This document shows positions 9,055 through 17,868 of a stretch of DNA of 64,000 nt, one piece after another. Each line of letters starts with the position of its first letter. The first letter of the stretch is position 1. The position numbers and the translations under genes were made by a program. The notes below the pieces were generated by a model. The model was not told where the DNA came from, did not search any database, and was given only the letters and a program-made list of their open reading frames with translations. The DNA is from Thalassobaculum sp965228445 (GTDB lineage: Bacteria > Pseudomonadota > Alphaproteobacteria > Thalassobaculales > Thalassobaculaceae). The stretch is from positions 1,674,001 to 1,738,000 of the forward strand of contig OZ245813.1 of NCBI GenBank assembly GCA_965228445.1, read 5' to 3'.

Positions 9055-9090
9055 CCCCGGCCCGGAGCGGGGGGCTTCCGGGCCGAGGGG
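9055..9090. terminator. Hairpin between convergent RTX and chemotaxis genes
   Basis: GGCCCGGA and TCCGGGCC form an 8-base stem with a 10-base loop; outer CCCC and GGGG extend it after a two-base bulge. It lies just before the chemotaxis gene stop codon, in the convergent spacer. No T-run is seen, so its role as terminator is inferred from position. Confidence 0.45.
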
Positions 9091-9101
9091 CGTCGCGGCG
9101 C

Positions 9102-10775
9102 TTAGCGGGCGTTGGCCTCTTCCGCCGCGCGCTGCATGGAGTTTGACATCTCGCTGGCCACCGCGCTCTGCTCCTCGACCGCCGAGGCGGTGGAGGTCAC
9201 GTATTCCATGACCTGCTCCATCGACAGACGGATCTGCGACAGGGAACCGGCGGTCTCCACCGAGCTGGTCTGCATCTCCTCGATTCGGGTGGAGATCTCC
9301 TCGGTCGCCGACTTCGCCTGATTGGCCAGGGTCTTGACCTCGTTGGCGACCACCGCGAAGCCCTTGCCGGCCTCGCCGGCCCGGGCGGACTCGATGGTCG
9401 CGTTCAGGGCCAGGAGGTTGATCTGACTGGTGATGTTGTTGATCGCCTCCAGGATGTCGCCCATCGACTTGGCGGACGTCGCCAGCCCCTCGGTGGAGCG
9501 GTCGGCGGTCATCACCAGATCGAAGGCCTTGGCCGCCGTCTCCTTGGACCGCAGCATGCTGTCGGCAATCTCGCGCACGGAGGATTCCAGCTCCTCCGCC
9601 CCGGCGGCGACCGATTCCATCAGCCGCCCGACCGCCTCCGCCCGACGCCGGGCGAGGACCTGCTCGGTGACGTCGGAAGCGTATTTCACCACCTTGAACG
9701 GCTTGCCGTTCATGTCGAAGATCGGGTTGTAGGACGCCTGGATCCAGACCTCGCGGCCGCCCTTGCCGATCCGACGGTATTCGCCGGTGTTGTATTCGCC
9801 GCGGGCGAGGCGGGCCCAGAACTCCGTATAGTCGCCGCCTTCGCGCTCCCGGGAGTCGACGAAGATCCGGTGATGCTTGCCCTTCACCTCGTCGAGCGTG
9901 TAGCCGAGCGCGTCCAGGAAGTTCTTGTTCGCGGTGAGGATCGTGCCCTCAAGCGTGAACTCGATCACCGCCTGGGACTTGCTGATCGCCTCGATCTGGC
10001 CGACGAAATCGGCGTTCCGGCGCTTCTCGGCGGTGATGTCCGCGGCGAACTTGATCACCTTGATCGGTGTGCCGCTGGAATCGAAGATCGGGTTGTAGGA
10101 CGCCTGGATCCAGACTTCCCGGCCGTCCTTGCCGAACCGGCGGTATTCGCCGGCGTCGAACTGCCCCTTGCCCAGCCGCTCCCAGAAGGCACGGTACTCG
10201 GCGGACTGGCGCTCCTCCGGCGACACGAACATGCCGTGATGGCGTCCCTTGATCTCGCCGAGGGTGTAGCCGACCGCGTTCAGGAAGTTCTCGTTGGCGG
10301 TAATGATCGTGCCCGTCAGGTCGAACTCGATCACGGCCTGGGAGCGGCGCAGCGCCTCCACCTGGCCCGAGTGCTCGGCCTCGCGCAGCCGCTGGGCGGT
10401 GACGTCGGTCGCCACCTTCACCACCTTGATCGTCTGTCCCTTGCCGTCGAGCACCGGGCTGTAGGCGGCGTTGATCCAGATGTCGACGCCGGACTTGGCG
10501 CGGCGCTTGAAGTCGCCGGACTGATATTCGCCGCGCCGCAGGCTGGCCCAGAACTGCTCGTACTCCGCGGAGCCCCGCTCCTGCGTCGGCATGAACATCC
10601 GGTGATGCTGTCCGACGATCTCGTCGAGGGTGTAGCCCATCGCCTTGAGGAAGTTGTCGTTGGCCGTCAGCACGGTGCCGTCCGGGGAGAACTGGATGAC
10701 CGCCTGGGAGCGACTGATCGCCTCCACCAGCGCGGACATCTCCTGCATCGCCTTGCGGCCGTTCCGATTGAACAT
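9102..10775 (-). CDS. Soluble methyl-accepting chemotaxis protein with three PAS domains
   Basis: A 557-residue cytoplasmic receptor. Three PAS-PAC units of about 122 residues lie in tandem (roughly 15-130, 137-252, 259-374). Each opens with QAVI(Q/E)F and contains TANxNFLxAxGYTLxEI followed by a HH(R/G)(M/I)F motif. The MCP signalling domain fills about 390-557 and carries the conserved hairpin tip around ATIESARAGEAGKGFAVVANEV. There is no transmembrane helix, so it should sense an internal signal such as redox state, oxygen or a bound cofactor. No CheR-docking pentapeptide is seen at the C-terminus. A purine-rich RBS (AGAGGAAG) supports the start. No che genes are nearby. Confidence 0.92.
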   Translation of the reverse strand: MFNRNGRKAMQEMSALVEAISRSQAVIQFSPDGTVLTANDNFLKAMGYTLDEIVGQHHRMFMPTQERGSAEYEQFWASLRRGEYQSGDFKRRAKSGVDIWINAAYSPVLDGKGQTIKVVKVATDVTAQRLREAEHSGQVEALRRSQAVIEFDLTGTIITANENFLNAVGYTLGEIKGRHHGMFVSPEERQSAEYRAFWERLGKGQFDAGEYRRFGKDGREVWIQASYNPIFDSSGTPIKVIKFAADITAEKRRNADFVGQIEAISKSQAVIEFTLEGTILTANKNFLDALGYTLDEVKGKHHRIFVDSREREGGDYTEFWARLARGEYNTGEYRRIGKGGREVWIQASYNPIFDMNGKPFKVVKYASDVTEQVLARRRAEAVGRLMESVAAGAEELESSVREIADSMLRSKETAAKAFDLVMTADRSTEGLATSAKSMGDILEAINNITSQINLLALNATIESARAGEAGKGFAVVANEVKTLANQAKSATEEISTRIEEMQTSSVETAGSLSQIRLSMEQVMEYVTSTASAVEEQSAVASEMSNSMQRAAEEANAR

Positions 10776-10920
10776 CTCTACTTCCTCTTCTCGACGTACC
10801 GGGCGGCAGCAGTCCCGGGTGCGATCGGGCCAAAGGCTCCGTCGTCCCGGCGGTGGTTCCCCGCGAACGGCTCTGGTTGGTTGAAAACGGCGCGGCGCGC
10901 CTCGGGGGGTACGGTTTCCT

Positions 10921-12060
10921 CTAGGCGGCCAGCGCCGCTTCCGCGGCCGCTTCGGCGGCGAGAGGCATCACCAGGCTCAGCGCCCGCCCCGTCTGGTCCC
11001 GGCTGGCATCGATCCAGATCTCGCCGCCGACCGTCTTGATCAGCGAGGAAATCATGGCGATCCGCACGGCGGTCGGGGTGGCGGCCGGCGGGCTGGTATT
11101 CTCCCGCATATGGCCGGCCGGCAGGAATTCGGGCGGAATGTCGTCCGTCTTCCAGGGCGAGTCGCTGTGGATGATGACGACGGCTTGGTTGGTGATCTGA
11201 TCGATCTTCACGCCGATCCGGGTCGTCGTCTGCGGCGTGGCCATGGCCACCTGGAGGCTGTGAAGCACGACCTGCTTGAGGGTCCGCTCGTCGGTCTGGA
11301 TCGAGATGTCGTCTTCCCGCGTGGTGACGAAATCGACCTCGATGTTCTGCGCCTGCGCGGTCTCGTGGATCAGGCTCATGGTGCGGCGCAGGAACGGCAC
11401 CAGCTTCATCGGCTGCAGATCGGCCTCGACCAGCCCAGCCTCGGCGGCGCTCAGTTCCAGAATGCTCTGCAGCAGTTCCAGCAGGCCCTGGCCGCTCGAC
11501 TCGATGTTCTGCGCATAGGACTTGTAGGCCGGGCCGCCCATCGGGCCGAGCGCTTCGGTCGACATCAGTTCGGCGAACCCGATGACATGGTTCAGAGGCG
11601 TGCGGATCTCATGACTCAGGCTGGCGAGCAGCTCGAACTTCGTGCGGTGGGTCGACAGCGCCTCCTGGCGCTGGGTCCGGGCGCTGTCGATGAGCAGATC
11701 CAGATGGGTCACCGATTTCTGGACATTGGCCATCAGTCGGCCGGCCGCGTCGGAGTAGCTGGTCGGAAGCGCCGGGATCTCGTTGCGCTCCAGATACTCC
11801 TCCAGCGCCTTGGACGCCTTGTGAACCGGCGCCAGCAGGAAGGTCAGAGCAGCAAGCGTGGCCAGCGTTCCGAGCAGCGTCGCCACCAGCAGCGCGGCCA
11901 GCAGTCCCATCGACTGGTCGAACGACACGTCGACCGCCGTCAGCACGTAGAGCACCGCGCCGATCATCGGAACGTGGACCCCGATGAAGCTCACCGCCAG
12001 GATCTTGCCAAGGAAGGAGCGCGGCACGGGCAACCGACACATCAGTTCGTAAAGAAACAT
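10921..12060 (-). CDS. Membrane histidine kinase-like protein with degenerate ATPase domain
   Basis: A 379-residue protein with two membrane helices (about 18-43 and 50-77), a linker, and a HisKA domain with intact phospho-acceptor H150 in ASLSHEIRTPLNHV. The C-terminal HATPase-like region is degraded. In the N box the magnesium-binding Asn appears replaced by Val (QVVLHSLQVAM). The DxGxG loop reads DSPWKTD, and the GxGxG lid lacks its glycines. ATP binding is therefore doubtful, and the protein may act as a phosphatase or phosphotransfer partner. The start was placed at 12060; an in-frame GTG at 12243 would add 61 residues of unlikely composition. It diverges from an OmpR-type regulator. Confidence 0.8.
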   Translation of the reverse strand: MFLYELMCRLPVPRSFLGKILAVSFIGVHVPMIGAVLYVLTAVDVSFDQSMGLLAALLVATLLGTLATLAALTFLLAPVHKASKALEEYLERNEIPALPTSYSDAAGRLMANVQKSVTHLDLLIDSARTQRQEALSTHRTKFELLASLSHEIRTPLNHVIGFAELMSTEALGPMGGPAYKSYAQNIESSGQGLLELLQSILELSAAEAGLVEADLQPMKLVPFLRRTMSLIHETAQAQNIEVDFVTTREDDISIQTDERTLKQVVLHSLQVAMATPQTTTRIGVKIDQITNQAVVIIHSDSPWKTDDIPPEFLPAGHMRENTSPPAATPTAVRIAMISSLIKTVGGEIWIDASRDQTGRALSLVMPLAAEAAAEAALAA

Positions 12061-12291
12061 TAACCGATACCTAATTAGCCTTACAGGCTTACTGCGGATG
12101 ACCCATGCCGCACCTGCATCAATCGGTGGGAGACGGTCGGGGTTTGTTGGATCGCAAATTATCGGGGGCAGTTCCCAGATGTGTGCCCAATCTGTCTCAA
12201 ACGTGAGATAAGTCACACCGGGTTCGGGGCAAGTCACGTGCACGCTGGCGGACGTGCGATGCGAAAGACGTGAGGGGCGGAAGGAGGTTCG

Positions 12292-13011
12292 GTGAGCGAG
12301 ATCGACAATTGGACCAGTCGGATCCTCGTTGTCGAAGATGACGACACGGTCCGGGAAATTCAGAGCGCGGTCCTCCAGGGCGCAGGGTTCGCCGTCGATA
12401 TGGCCTCGACCTTGAAGGAAGCGCGACGGAGGTGGACGTCGGCGCGCTACGATGTGGTTCTGCTCGATCTGTCCCTACCGGACGGCAACGGCCTGTCGGC
12501 TATTCCGGAAATTCGTGACCGAACGACCGCCGGTGTGATGGTTTTGACCTCGAGCCACCGGGAGTCGGAGCGGCTAGCCGGTCTGGAGAGCGGCGCCGAC
12601 GACTATCTGCACAAACCGATCCACCCCCGCGAACTGATCGCCCGGGTGCGCAACCTGGTCAAACGTCTGCAGGCCAGCCGCGCCCCCACGGAGTCGGCCG
12701 TTCGCTTCGAGTTCGAAGGCTGGACGCTGGATGTGCTGGCCCGGCAGATCCATTTCGGCAACGGCAAGCGCGAGCATCTCACCGAGTCCGAGTTCCGGAT
12801 TCTCGAGGTCCTGGCGAAGAATCCGGGCAATCCGGTCCATCGGGAGCGGCTGCTGGCGAAGCTGGACAGCGACGATGCCGTAACGCCGCGCGCGGTCGAC
12901 AAAACCATGTATCGTCTGCGCACCAAGATGCACGCCCATCTCGGCCACAAGGCGAAGCTGATCGAGACCGTGCATGGATTTGGATATCGCCTGGACGCGA
13001 TGCGCCTTTAG
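12292..13011 (+). CDS. OmpR-family response regulator
   Basis: A 239-residue two-component regulator. The receiver domain (about 10-125) has acidic EDDD at 15-18, the phosphorylation site D59 in DVVLLDLSLPDG, and the conserved Lys in LHKPIHP. The winged-helix DNA-binding domain (about 145-237) ends with the typical HGFGYRLDA. Translation starts at a GTG with a strong AAGGAGG five bases before it. It lies between the kinase-like gene, read in the opposite direction, and a hybrid kinase read in the same direction, so either could be its partner. The target genes are unknown. Confidence 0.93.
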   Translation: MSEIDNWTSRILVVEDDDTVREIQSAVLQGAGFAVDMASTLKEARRRWTSARYDVVLLDLSLPDGNGLSAIPEIRDRTTAGVMVLTSSHRESERLAGLESGADDYLHKPIHPRELIARVRNLVKRLQASRAPTESAVRFEFEGWTLDVLARQIHFGNGKREHLTESEFRILEVLAKNPGNPVHRERLLAKLDSDDAVTPRAVDKTMYRLRTKMHAHLGHKAKLIETVHGFGYRLDAMRL

Positions 13012-13074
13012 GACCTGCTCTGTGTCTCTTGGCGTCACTCGGTCGCCGGTATCCCGAGCGCCAAGGAGACGCCT

Positions 13075-15537
13075 GTGAGGGCTGATATCTGGTCCTATCT
13101 GTTCGACGAAGGCTTCCTGCCCCAAGGCACCTGCCTACCGTGGGACTCGATACCGTTCTGGACCCATGCGGTTTCCGACGCGGTCATTGCCGTTAGCCAT
13201 CTGTCCATACCGCTCGCCCTCGCCGTCTTCGTGCTCCGCCGGCGCGACTTTCCGTACCGCCGGATCGTCGGCCTGTTCGGCCTCTTTATCGCCCTCTGCG
13301 GTCTGTCCCACCTCTTCGATATCTGGACGCTCTGGATTCCCGCCTATACCGTCGAAGCGGTGGTCAAGGCCCTGACAGCGGTCGTCTCGGCGATCACCGC
13401 CGTCCTGCTCTGGCCGCTGCTGCCGAAGGCGGTTGCCATCCCCTCGACCGCCGATCTGGAGCGCCAGAACCTCCTGCTGGAACTGGAGATCCGGCGCCAC
13501 GGCGAAACCCGCGCGAAGCTCAGCCGCCTCAACGGCGAGTTGGAGGACCGGGTCCGCGACCGCACCGCCGATCTCGAGGCCAAGACCCTGCAGCTTGAGG
13601 GGCTCCGGCATGCGGCGGAGGCGGCGAACGAGGCGAAGAGCCGGTTCCTGTCCATGGTGAGCCACGAGATCCGGACGCCGCTGAACTCCGTGATCAACAT
13701 GTCGAGCATGCTGCTCGGCAAGACCCGCGACCGGACAGACCGGCGCTATATCGGCACCATCTCCACCGCGTCGAAGGCGCTGCTGGCCATCGTCCAGGAC
13801 ATCCTGGATTTCTCCGACATCGAGGCGGGCCAGATCACCCTCAACACCACCCCGACCGATATCGGGACGGTCGTCGAGGATGTGGTGGAGAGCGTCGCGG
13901 CACTCGCCCATGAGCGCGGCCTGGACGTCGCGACCCACATCGCCCCGACCGTCCCCCGCTCCGTCTTGGTCGATGAGGAGCGGGTCCGCCAGGTCCTCCT
14001 GAGCCTGGTCGGCAACGCGGTGAACTACACCTCGCAGGGCAGCGTGCAGGTTCGGGTCGACTGGCAGGGCACCGCCGGCCGGGGCACCCTGGCGGTCGAC
14101 GTGATCGACACCGGCATCGGCATCGCGCCGGAGGATCAGGAAGCCATCTTCGAGCGGTTCAGCCAGGTCGAGACCGACCGGCCGGGCGCCGTCCGCGGCA
14201 CCGGGCTGGGCCTGTCCATCTCGCGCCGGCTGGTGACCCAGATGGGCGGTCGGATCAGCGTGGACAGCGCCGTCGGCCGCGGCAGCACCTTCGGACTGCG
14301 GCTCTATCTCGATGTCGCCGAGGGGCCGGACACGGCCGCGGAGCCGTTCAGCGCCGTGATCTTCGGCGGTGCCGAGACCACCGCGCGGCTGATCGCGGAA
14401 GCGCTGACGGATGCGGGCGGTGCGGCGGAGGTCCTGCCGATCGAGGCCACGCGGGCGGACGCGCCGCCGGTCCGCAAAGATGTGGCGATGGTTCTGGCAC
14501 CGGTCGACCGTATCGATCCGGGCGCCTGCCGCACCGCCTGCACCCTGGCCCGGCGCTGGGCCGACCAGGTGGTGCTGTTCCTGCCGATCGGCGCGGCACA
14601 GGAGATCAGAGTCGATCTGGCCGAGGCCGGGATGTTGCCTCAGACCTATCCGGTCCGGCGGCGGGAACTCGCCTCGCTCGCGTCGCTGAACCGCCAGGTC
14701 GACGACGCCACGCCGCTCGAAGTCGCCGATCTGCGCGGGCTGAGCATCCTGGTGGTCGACGATAACGAGGACAACCTGTTCGTGGCCGATCACGTCCTGT
14801 CCCATGCCGGGGCCATCGTCCACTGCGTCGGCAGCGGCCCGGCGGCGCTGACGGCGCTGACGCTGGCGGCCTTCGACTGCATCCTGCTCGACCTGCGCAT
14901 GCCCGGCATGGACGGGTTTCAGACGGTGCGGCGCATCCGCGATCTCGGATCCGCCGGTGCCAGAACCACCATCGTCGCCCTGTCCGCCAATATGGATCCG
15001 GCGACGCTGGAACGGCTGGCGGTCCTCGGGGTGACGGAGCATCTGGCGAAACCGTTCATGCCCGAGACGCTGTGGAGAGCCGTCCAGAAGGCGGTCGGAC
15101 GCACGCCCCCGACGGCGGCACCGACGGCCGCACCCGCGCGGCACGAGACGCCACCCACCGATCCGTCGGACGGCGAACCAGTTCTCGACCGCACGGTGAT
15201 CGACCAACTGGTCGAGTTCGCCGGCGCCGGCCTGGTGATCCAGCGGATCGAGCCGTTCCTCGCCGGTCTGCCGGAGCGGCTCGACCTGATCGCGACCGGG
15301 GAGGTCGCGCAGCGCGCGGAGGCCGCCCACACCCTGGCCGGAGCCGCCGGCAGCCTGGGCCTGCTTGCGCTCTCGGCGGAATGCCGGCATCTGGAAGACG
15401 CCATGCGGAACAGCGAGGCACCGCCCTCAGCCGAGGCATTGGCGCGCCTGTCCCAGGTCGCCGACGCGGCGGGCGACGCGCTGAGTGCGATTCGCGACGA
15501 ATTGGACGGCCCGTCGGCGGGTCAGACGCCCGATTGA
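13075..15537 (+). CDS. Hybrid histidine kinase with ETR1-like (ethylene receptor-type) membrane sensor
   Basis: An 820-residue multi-domain phosphorelay kinase. Residues 25-120 form three membrane helices closely like the plant ethylene receptor sensor, including IAVSHLSIP, DFPYR, ALCGLSHLFDIWT and KALTAVVS. C75 and H79 match the copper(I) ligands C65 and H69 of ETR1, and D35 matches D25; the position of ETR1 Y32 is H42 here. A coiled coil (about 125-190), HisKA with H197, and an intact HATPase domain (about 300-415, with DTGIGI and GTGLGLS) follow. A receiver-like region lacking the usual motifs spans about 425-540, then a receiver with D606 and an HPt domain with H752. The GTG start has AAGGAG upstream. 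The likely relay is H197 to D606 to H752 and then the neighbouring regulator. Confidence 0.92.
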   Translation: MRADIWSYLFDEGFLPQGTCLPWDSIPFWTHAVSDAVIAVSHLSIPLALAVFVLRRRDFPYRRIVGLFGLFIALCGLSHLFDIWTLWIPAYTVEAVVKALTAVVSAITAVLLWPLLPKAVAIPSTADLERQNLLLELEIRRHGETRAKLSRLNGELEDRVRDRTADLEAKTLQLEGLRHAAEAANEAKSRFLSMVSHEIRTPLNSVINMSSMLLGKTRDRTDRRYIGTISTASKALLAIVQDILDFSDIEAGQITLNTTPTDIGTVVEDVVESVAALAHERGLDVATHIAPTVPRSVLVDEERVRQVLLSLVGNAVNYTSQGSVQVRVDWQGTAGRGTLAVDVIDTGIGIAPEDQEAIFERFSQVETDRPGAVRGTGLGLSISRRLVTQMGGRISVDSAVGRGSTFGLRLYLDVAEGPDTAAEPFSAVIFGGAETTARLIAEALTDAGGAAEVLPIEATRADAPPVRKDVAMVLAPVDRIDPGACRTACTLARRWADQVVLFLPIGAAQEIRVDLAEAGMLPQTYPVRRRELASLASLNRQVDDATPLEVADLRGLSILVVDDNEDNLFVADHVLSHAGAIVHCVGSGPAALTALTLAAFDCILLDLRMPGMDGFQTVRRIRDLGSAGARTTIVALSANMDPATLERLAVLGVTEHLAKPFMPETLWRAVQKAVGRTPPTAAPTAAPARHETPPTDPSDGEPVLDRTVIDQLVEFAGAGLVIQRIEPFLAGLPERLDLIATGEVAQRAEAAHTLAGAAGSLGLLALSAECRHLEDAMRNSEAPPSAEALARLSQVADAAGDALSAIRDELDGPSAGQTPD

Positions 15538-15867
15538 GCCCGCAGCCCTGCCCGGCCGGGGCGCGACTGGCCGGGACGCGAAGTGCCCCGCTCCCTACCC
15601 GCCCCCAAGCGGAAGCCTGTCCGACGTGCCCTCCGCGGGGCCAAAGGGTTGATTTGCCCGGTTCCCGCCTATCTATAGCTTGATCGGACAGCCATGAAAG
15701 GGTCCGCGCCTGGTGACACGAATTGGCGGTGCGATCGATCCGCCGGCTTCCCAACCTTGGCCGTGCGTGACACATACACGCCGTCGTGGCCGTAAGGGCT
15801 CCGTTAACCTCAGCCGCATTATGCTTGTCGGTCTCGGAACCAGAACACCTTGCTGGATAGGGCTGGA
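15538..15867. other. Non-coding spacer upstream of the PleD-like gene
   Basis: No convincing gene on either strand. A 7-base stem (CCCGGCC/GGCCGGG, 15551-15575) shortly after the kinase stop may help termination. The right half is less GC-rich and probably carries the promoter of the next gene, but no clear -35/-10 pair could be fixed. Confidence 0.5.
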
Positions 15868-16863
15868 ATGGAACATCGCGTGACGTCGGAAGGGGCCTTT
15901 GTATCGCCCCCGGAACGCAGGGCTTCTCAGGCGTCCGACGGCCACCATCGCATTCTGATCATCGAGGACGAGCCGCTCACGGCATCGCTGCTGCAGATCT
16001 TCGTCAAGAATCTCGGCGAGGTGACGGTGATCCACGAGGCGACCGGCTTCAAGGAGACCCTCGCCTCCTGCGACCCCGATATCATCCTCATGGACGTCAA
16101 CATCGGCTCCGACAGCGGTTTCCGCCTGTGCCGCGAGCTGAAAAAGGACACCTACTTCGCCAGCGTTCCGGTGATTTTCGTGACCGCGCTGGAGGATACG
16201 GAGCACGAGGAGGAGGCGTTCAAGGCCGGCGGGGTCGACTACATCCGCAAGCCGATCAACCCCTACACCACCTATGCCCGCGTCAAGACGCACCTGGAGC
16301 TGAAGGCCTCGCGCGACCGGCTCGCCAGCCTGGCCTATATGGACGGGATGACGGGCGTGCTGAACCGCCGGGGGTTCGACCAGCGTCTGGCGCAGGAGAT
16401 CCAGCGAGCGCGACGGCTCGGCCTGCCGCTGTCCCTGGCGCTGCTGGATGTCGACTATTTCAAGCTGTTCAACGACACCTACGGACACCAGGCGGGCGAC
16501 GAGTGCCTGAAGGCGGTCGGCAAGCGGCTGACCGACGGGCTGCGGTCGGAGCACGATACCGTGGCACGGTATGGCGGCGAGGAGTTCGGACTGATCATGC
16601 CGGATGTTTCGGCCCACCATGCGTTCCAGCGACTCGATTCCCTGCGCTCGTCGATCGAAGGCATGGGCCTCGCCCATGAGGGGTCGAAGGTCTCCTCCTC
16701 GGTCACGGTGAGCATCGGCATGATCACCTGCCCGATGACCCACAGCATGGACGACGCCACCCTGGTCCGTCTGGCCGACGAAGCGCTGTACGAGGCGAAG
16801 ACCGCGGGCCGCAACCGCGTCGTCCGCCATGACCCGGAGGACGAGGCCCGAGGGACCGCGTAG
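15868..16863 (+). CDS. PleD-like response regulator with GGDEF diguanylate cyclase domain
   Basis: A 331-residue protein joining a receiver domain (about 27-145, acceptor D76 in IILMDVNIGS) to a GGDEF domain (about 155-325). The active-site motif is GGEEF at 236-240 and the substrate-site DVDYFK is intact, so synthesis of cyclic di-GMP is expected when phosphorylated. The inhibitory RxxD site, normally five residues before GGEEF, reads SEHD, with the Arg one position too early, so feedback inhibition may be absent. The start at ATG 15868 was preferred over the in-frame TTG at 15850 because AGGG lies at suitable distance. It lies downstream of the ETR1-like kinase. Confidence 0.92.
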   Translation: MEHRVTSEGAFVSPPERRASQASDGHHRILIIEDEPLTASLLQIFVKNLGEVTVIHEATGFKETLASCDPDIILMDVNIGSDSGFRLCRELKKDTYFASVPVIFVTALEDTEHEEEAFKAGGVDYIRKPINPYTTYARVKTHLELKASRDRLASLAYMDGMTGVLNRRGFDQRLAQEIQRARRLGLPLSLALLDVDYFKLFNDTYGHQAGDECLKAVGKRLTDGLRSEHDTVARYGGEEFGLIMPDVSAHHAFQRLDSLRSSIEGMGLAHEGSKVSSSVTVSIGMITCPMTHSMDDATLVRLADEALYEAKTAGRNRVVRHDPEDEARGTA

Positions 16864-16883
16864 GCGCTCCCACACCGGCCGTC

Positions 16884-17768
16884 CTACCCGAGCTTTTCCG
16901 ACAGATAGTCCAGGAACACGGCGAGCCTTCGCGAGGTGCTAGCGCGGGCGGCATAGACCGCGTGCACCGGCTGCGGCGGATCTGCGACCCGTCCGGGCAG
17001 GACCTCGATCAGGCGCCCGGTCCGGAGATCCTCGCGGCACATGAAATCCGAGAACCGGCCGAGACCCAGGCCGGCGAGGACCAGGCGCCGGACCGTCTCG
17101 CCATTGTCGGCGACCGCCGCCAGGGGAAGGCGCACCGGCTCCGCCGCGCCGGTGAAACGCCAGTCGTTGTTGCTCGTCGGGTTCAGGAAGCCGACCTGCT
17201 TCAACCCCGCGAGATCGCCCACATCCTCCGGCATGCCGACCTCATCCAGATAGGCCGGGCTGGCGACCACATGCCACGAGGCGGTGCCGAGGGGTCTCGC
17301 CAGCAGCTCGGAATCCGGCAGCCGGCCGATCCGCAGCGCCACGTCGACATGGTCGCCGATCAGGTTGACCAGCATGTCCGAGGCCGTGAGGGCGACCTCG
17401 ATCTCCGGATAGCGCCGATGGAACTCCGGCAGCAGCGGCGCGACCACAAGTAGCATGAAGGGCACGGCGGCGTTGACACGCAGTCGCCCCCTGGGGCGCT
17501 GCGCGCTGGCGTGGACCTCCAGCATGCCCTCCATCGTCTCGAGGATCCGCCTGGCCTGTTGCAGGACCTCCGCTCCCTCCGCGGTAAGGGCGACCTGCCG
17601 CGTCGTGCGGCGCAGCAGGACGACGCCGAGGGTCTCTTCCAGCGCCGTGACCATCCGGCTGACGGTCGACGGGGACAGGTCGAGCCGTCGGGCGGCCGCC
17701 GCGATCCCGCCATCCTCGACCACGGCGACGAAAGCGGCCAGTTCCCGGGTCTGCGGCATCTCTTGCAT
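16884..17768 (-). CDS. LysR-family transcriptional regulator
   Basis: A 294-residue regulator. The helix-turn-helix is at about residues 5-62 (ELAAFVAVVEDGGIAAAARRL with SPSTVSRMVTALE), followed by a two-lobe effector domain (VNAAVPFMLLVVAPLLPEF onward). It resembles the subgroup that often controls an adjacent exporter or reductase. The start was placed at ATG 17768; an in-frame ATG at 17759 is also possible, and the reading frame stays open further upstream without support. It diverges from an MFS transporter, with a short palindrome in the 100-base gap. Confidence 0.88.
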   Translation of the reverse strand: MQEMPQTRELAAFVAVVEDGGIAAAARRLDLSPSTVSRMVTALEETLGVVLLRRTTRQVALTAEGAEVLQQARRILETMEGMLEVHASAQRPRGRLRVNAAVPFMLLVVAPLLPEFHRRYPEIEVALTASDMLVNLIGDHVDVALRIGRLPDSELLARPLGTASWHVVASPAYLDEVGMPEDVGDLAGLKQVGFLNPTSNNDWRFTGAAEPVRLPLAAVADNGETVRRLVLAGLGLGRFSDFMCREDLRTGRLIEVLPGRVADPPQPVHAVYAARASTSRRLAVFLDYLSEKLG

Positions 17769-17774
17769 TATCTG

Positions 17775-17787
17775 CAAAGATCCTTTG
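17775..17787. promoter_or_regulatory. Candidate LysR operator
   Basis: CAAAG-ATC-CTTTG, a perfect palindrome with five-base arms, six bases upstream of the chosen lysR start and about 80 bases upstream of the divergent MFS gene. Its position overlaps the presumed lysR ribosome site, so binding could give autorepression. Confidence 0.3.
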
Positions 17788-17868
17788 AGCATCGTGTTCG
17801 TTCTGGAGGGAAATATCAGACCCCATCTCCCGCGTCGATCAACCGTTCTGACCGGGAGACCCAGTCTC

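Noticed and set aside
12061..12243. N-terminal extension of the kinase-like protein
   Set aside because: Composition differs from the rest, it overlaps the divergent promoter region, and a better start lies at 12060.
13135..15390. Long minus-strand frame opposite the ETR1-like kinase
   Set aside because: The plus-strand frame has clear domains throughout; the opposite frame is Arg/Gln/Asp-rich with no fold and reflects GC bias.
17455..17868. N-terminal extension of the MFS transporter
   Set aside because: It runs antisense through the LysR gene; the family N-terminus begins at 17869.
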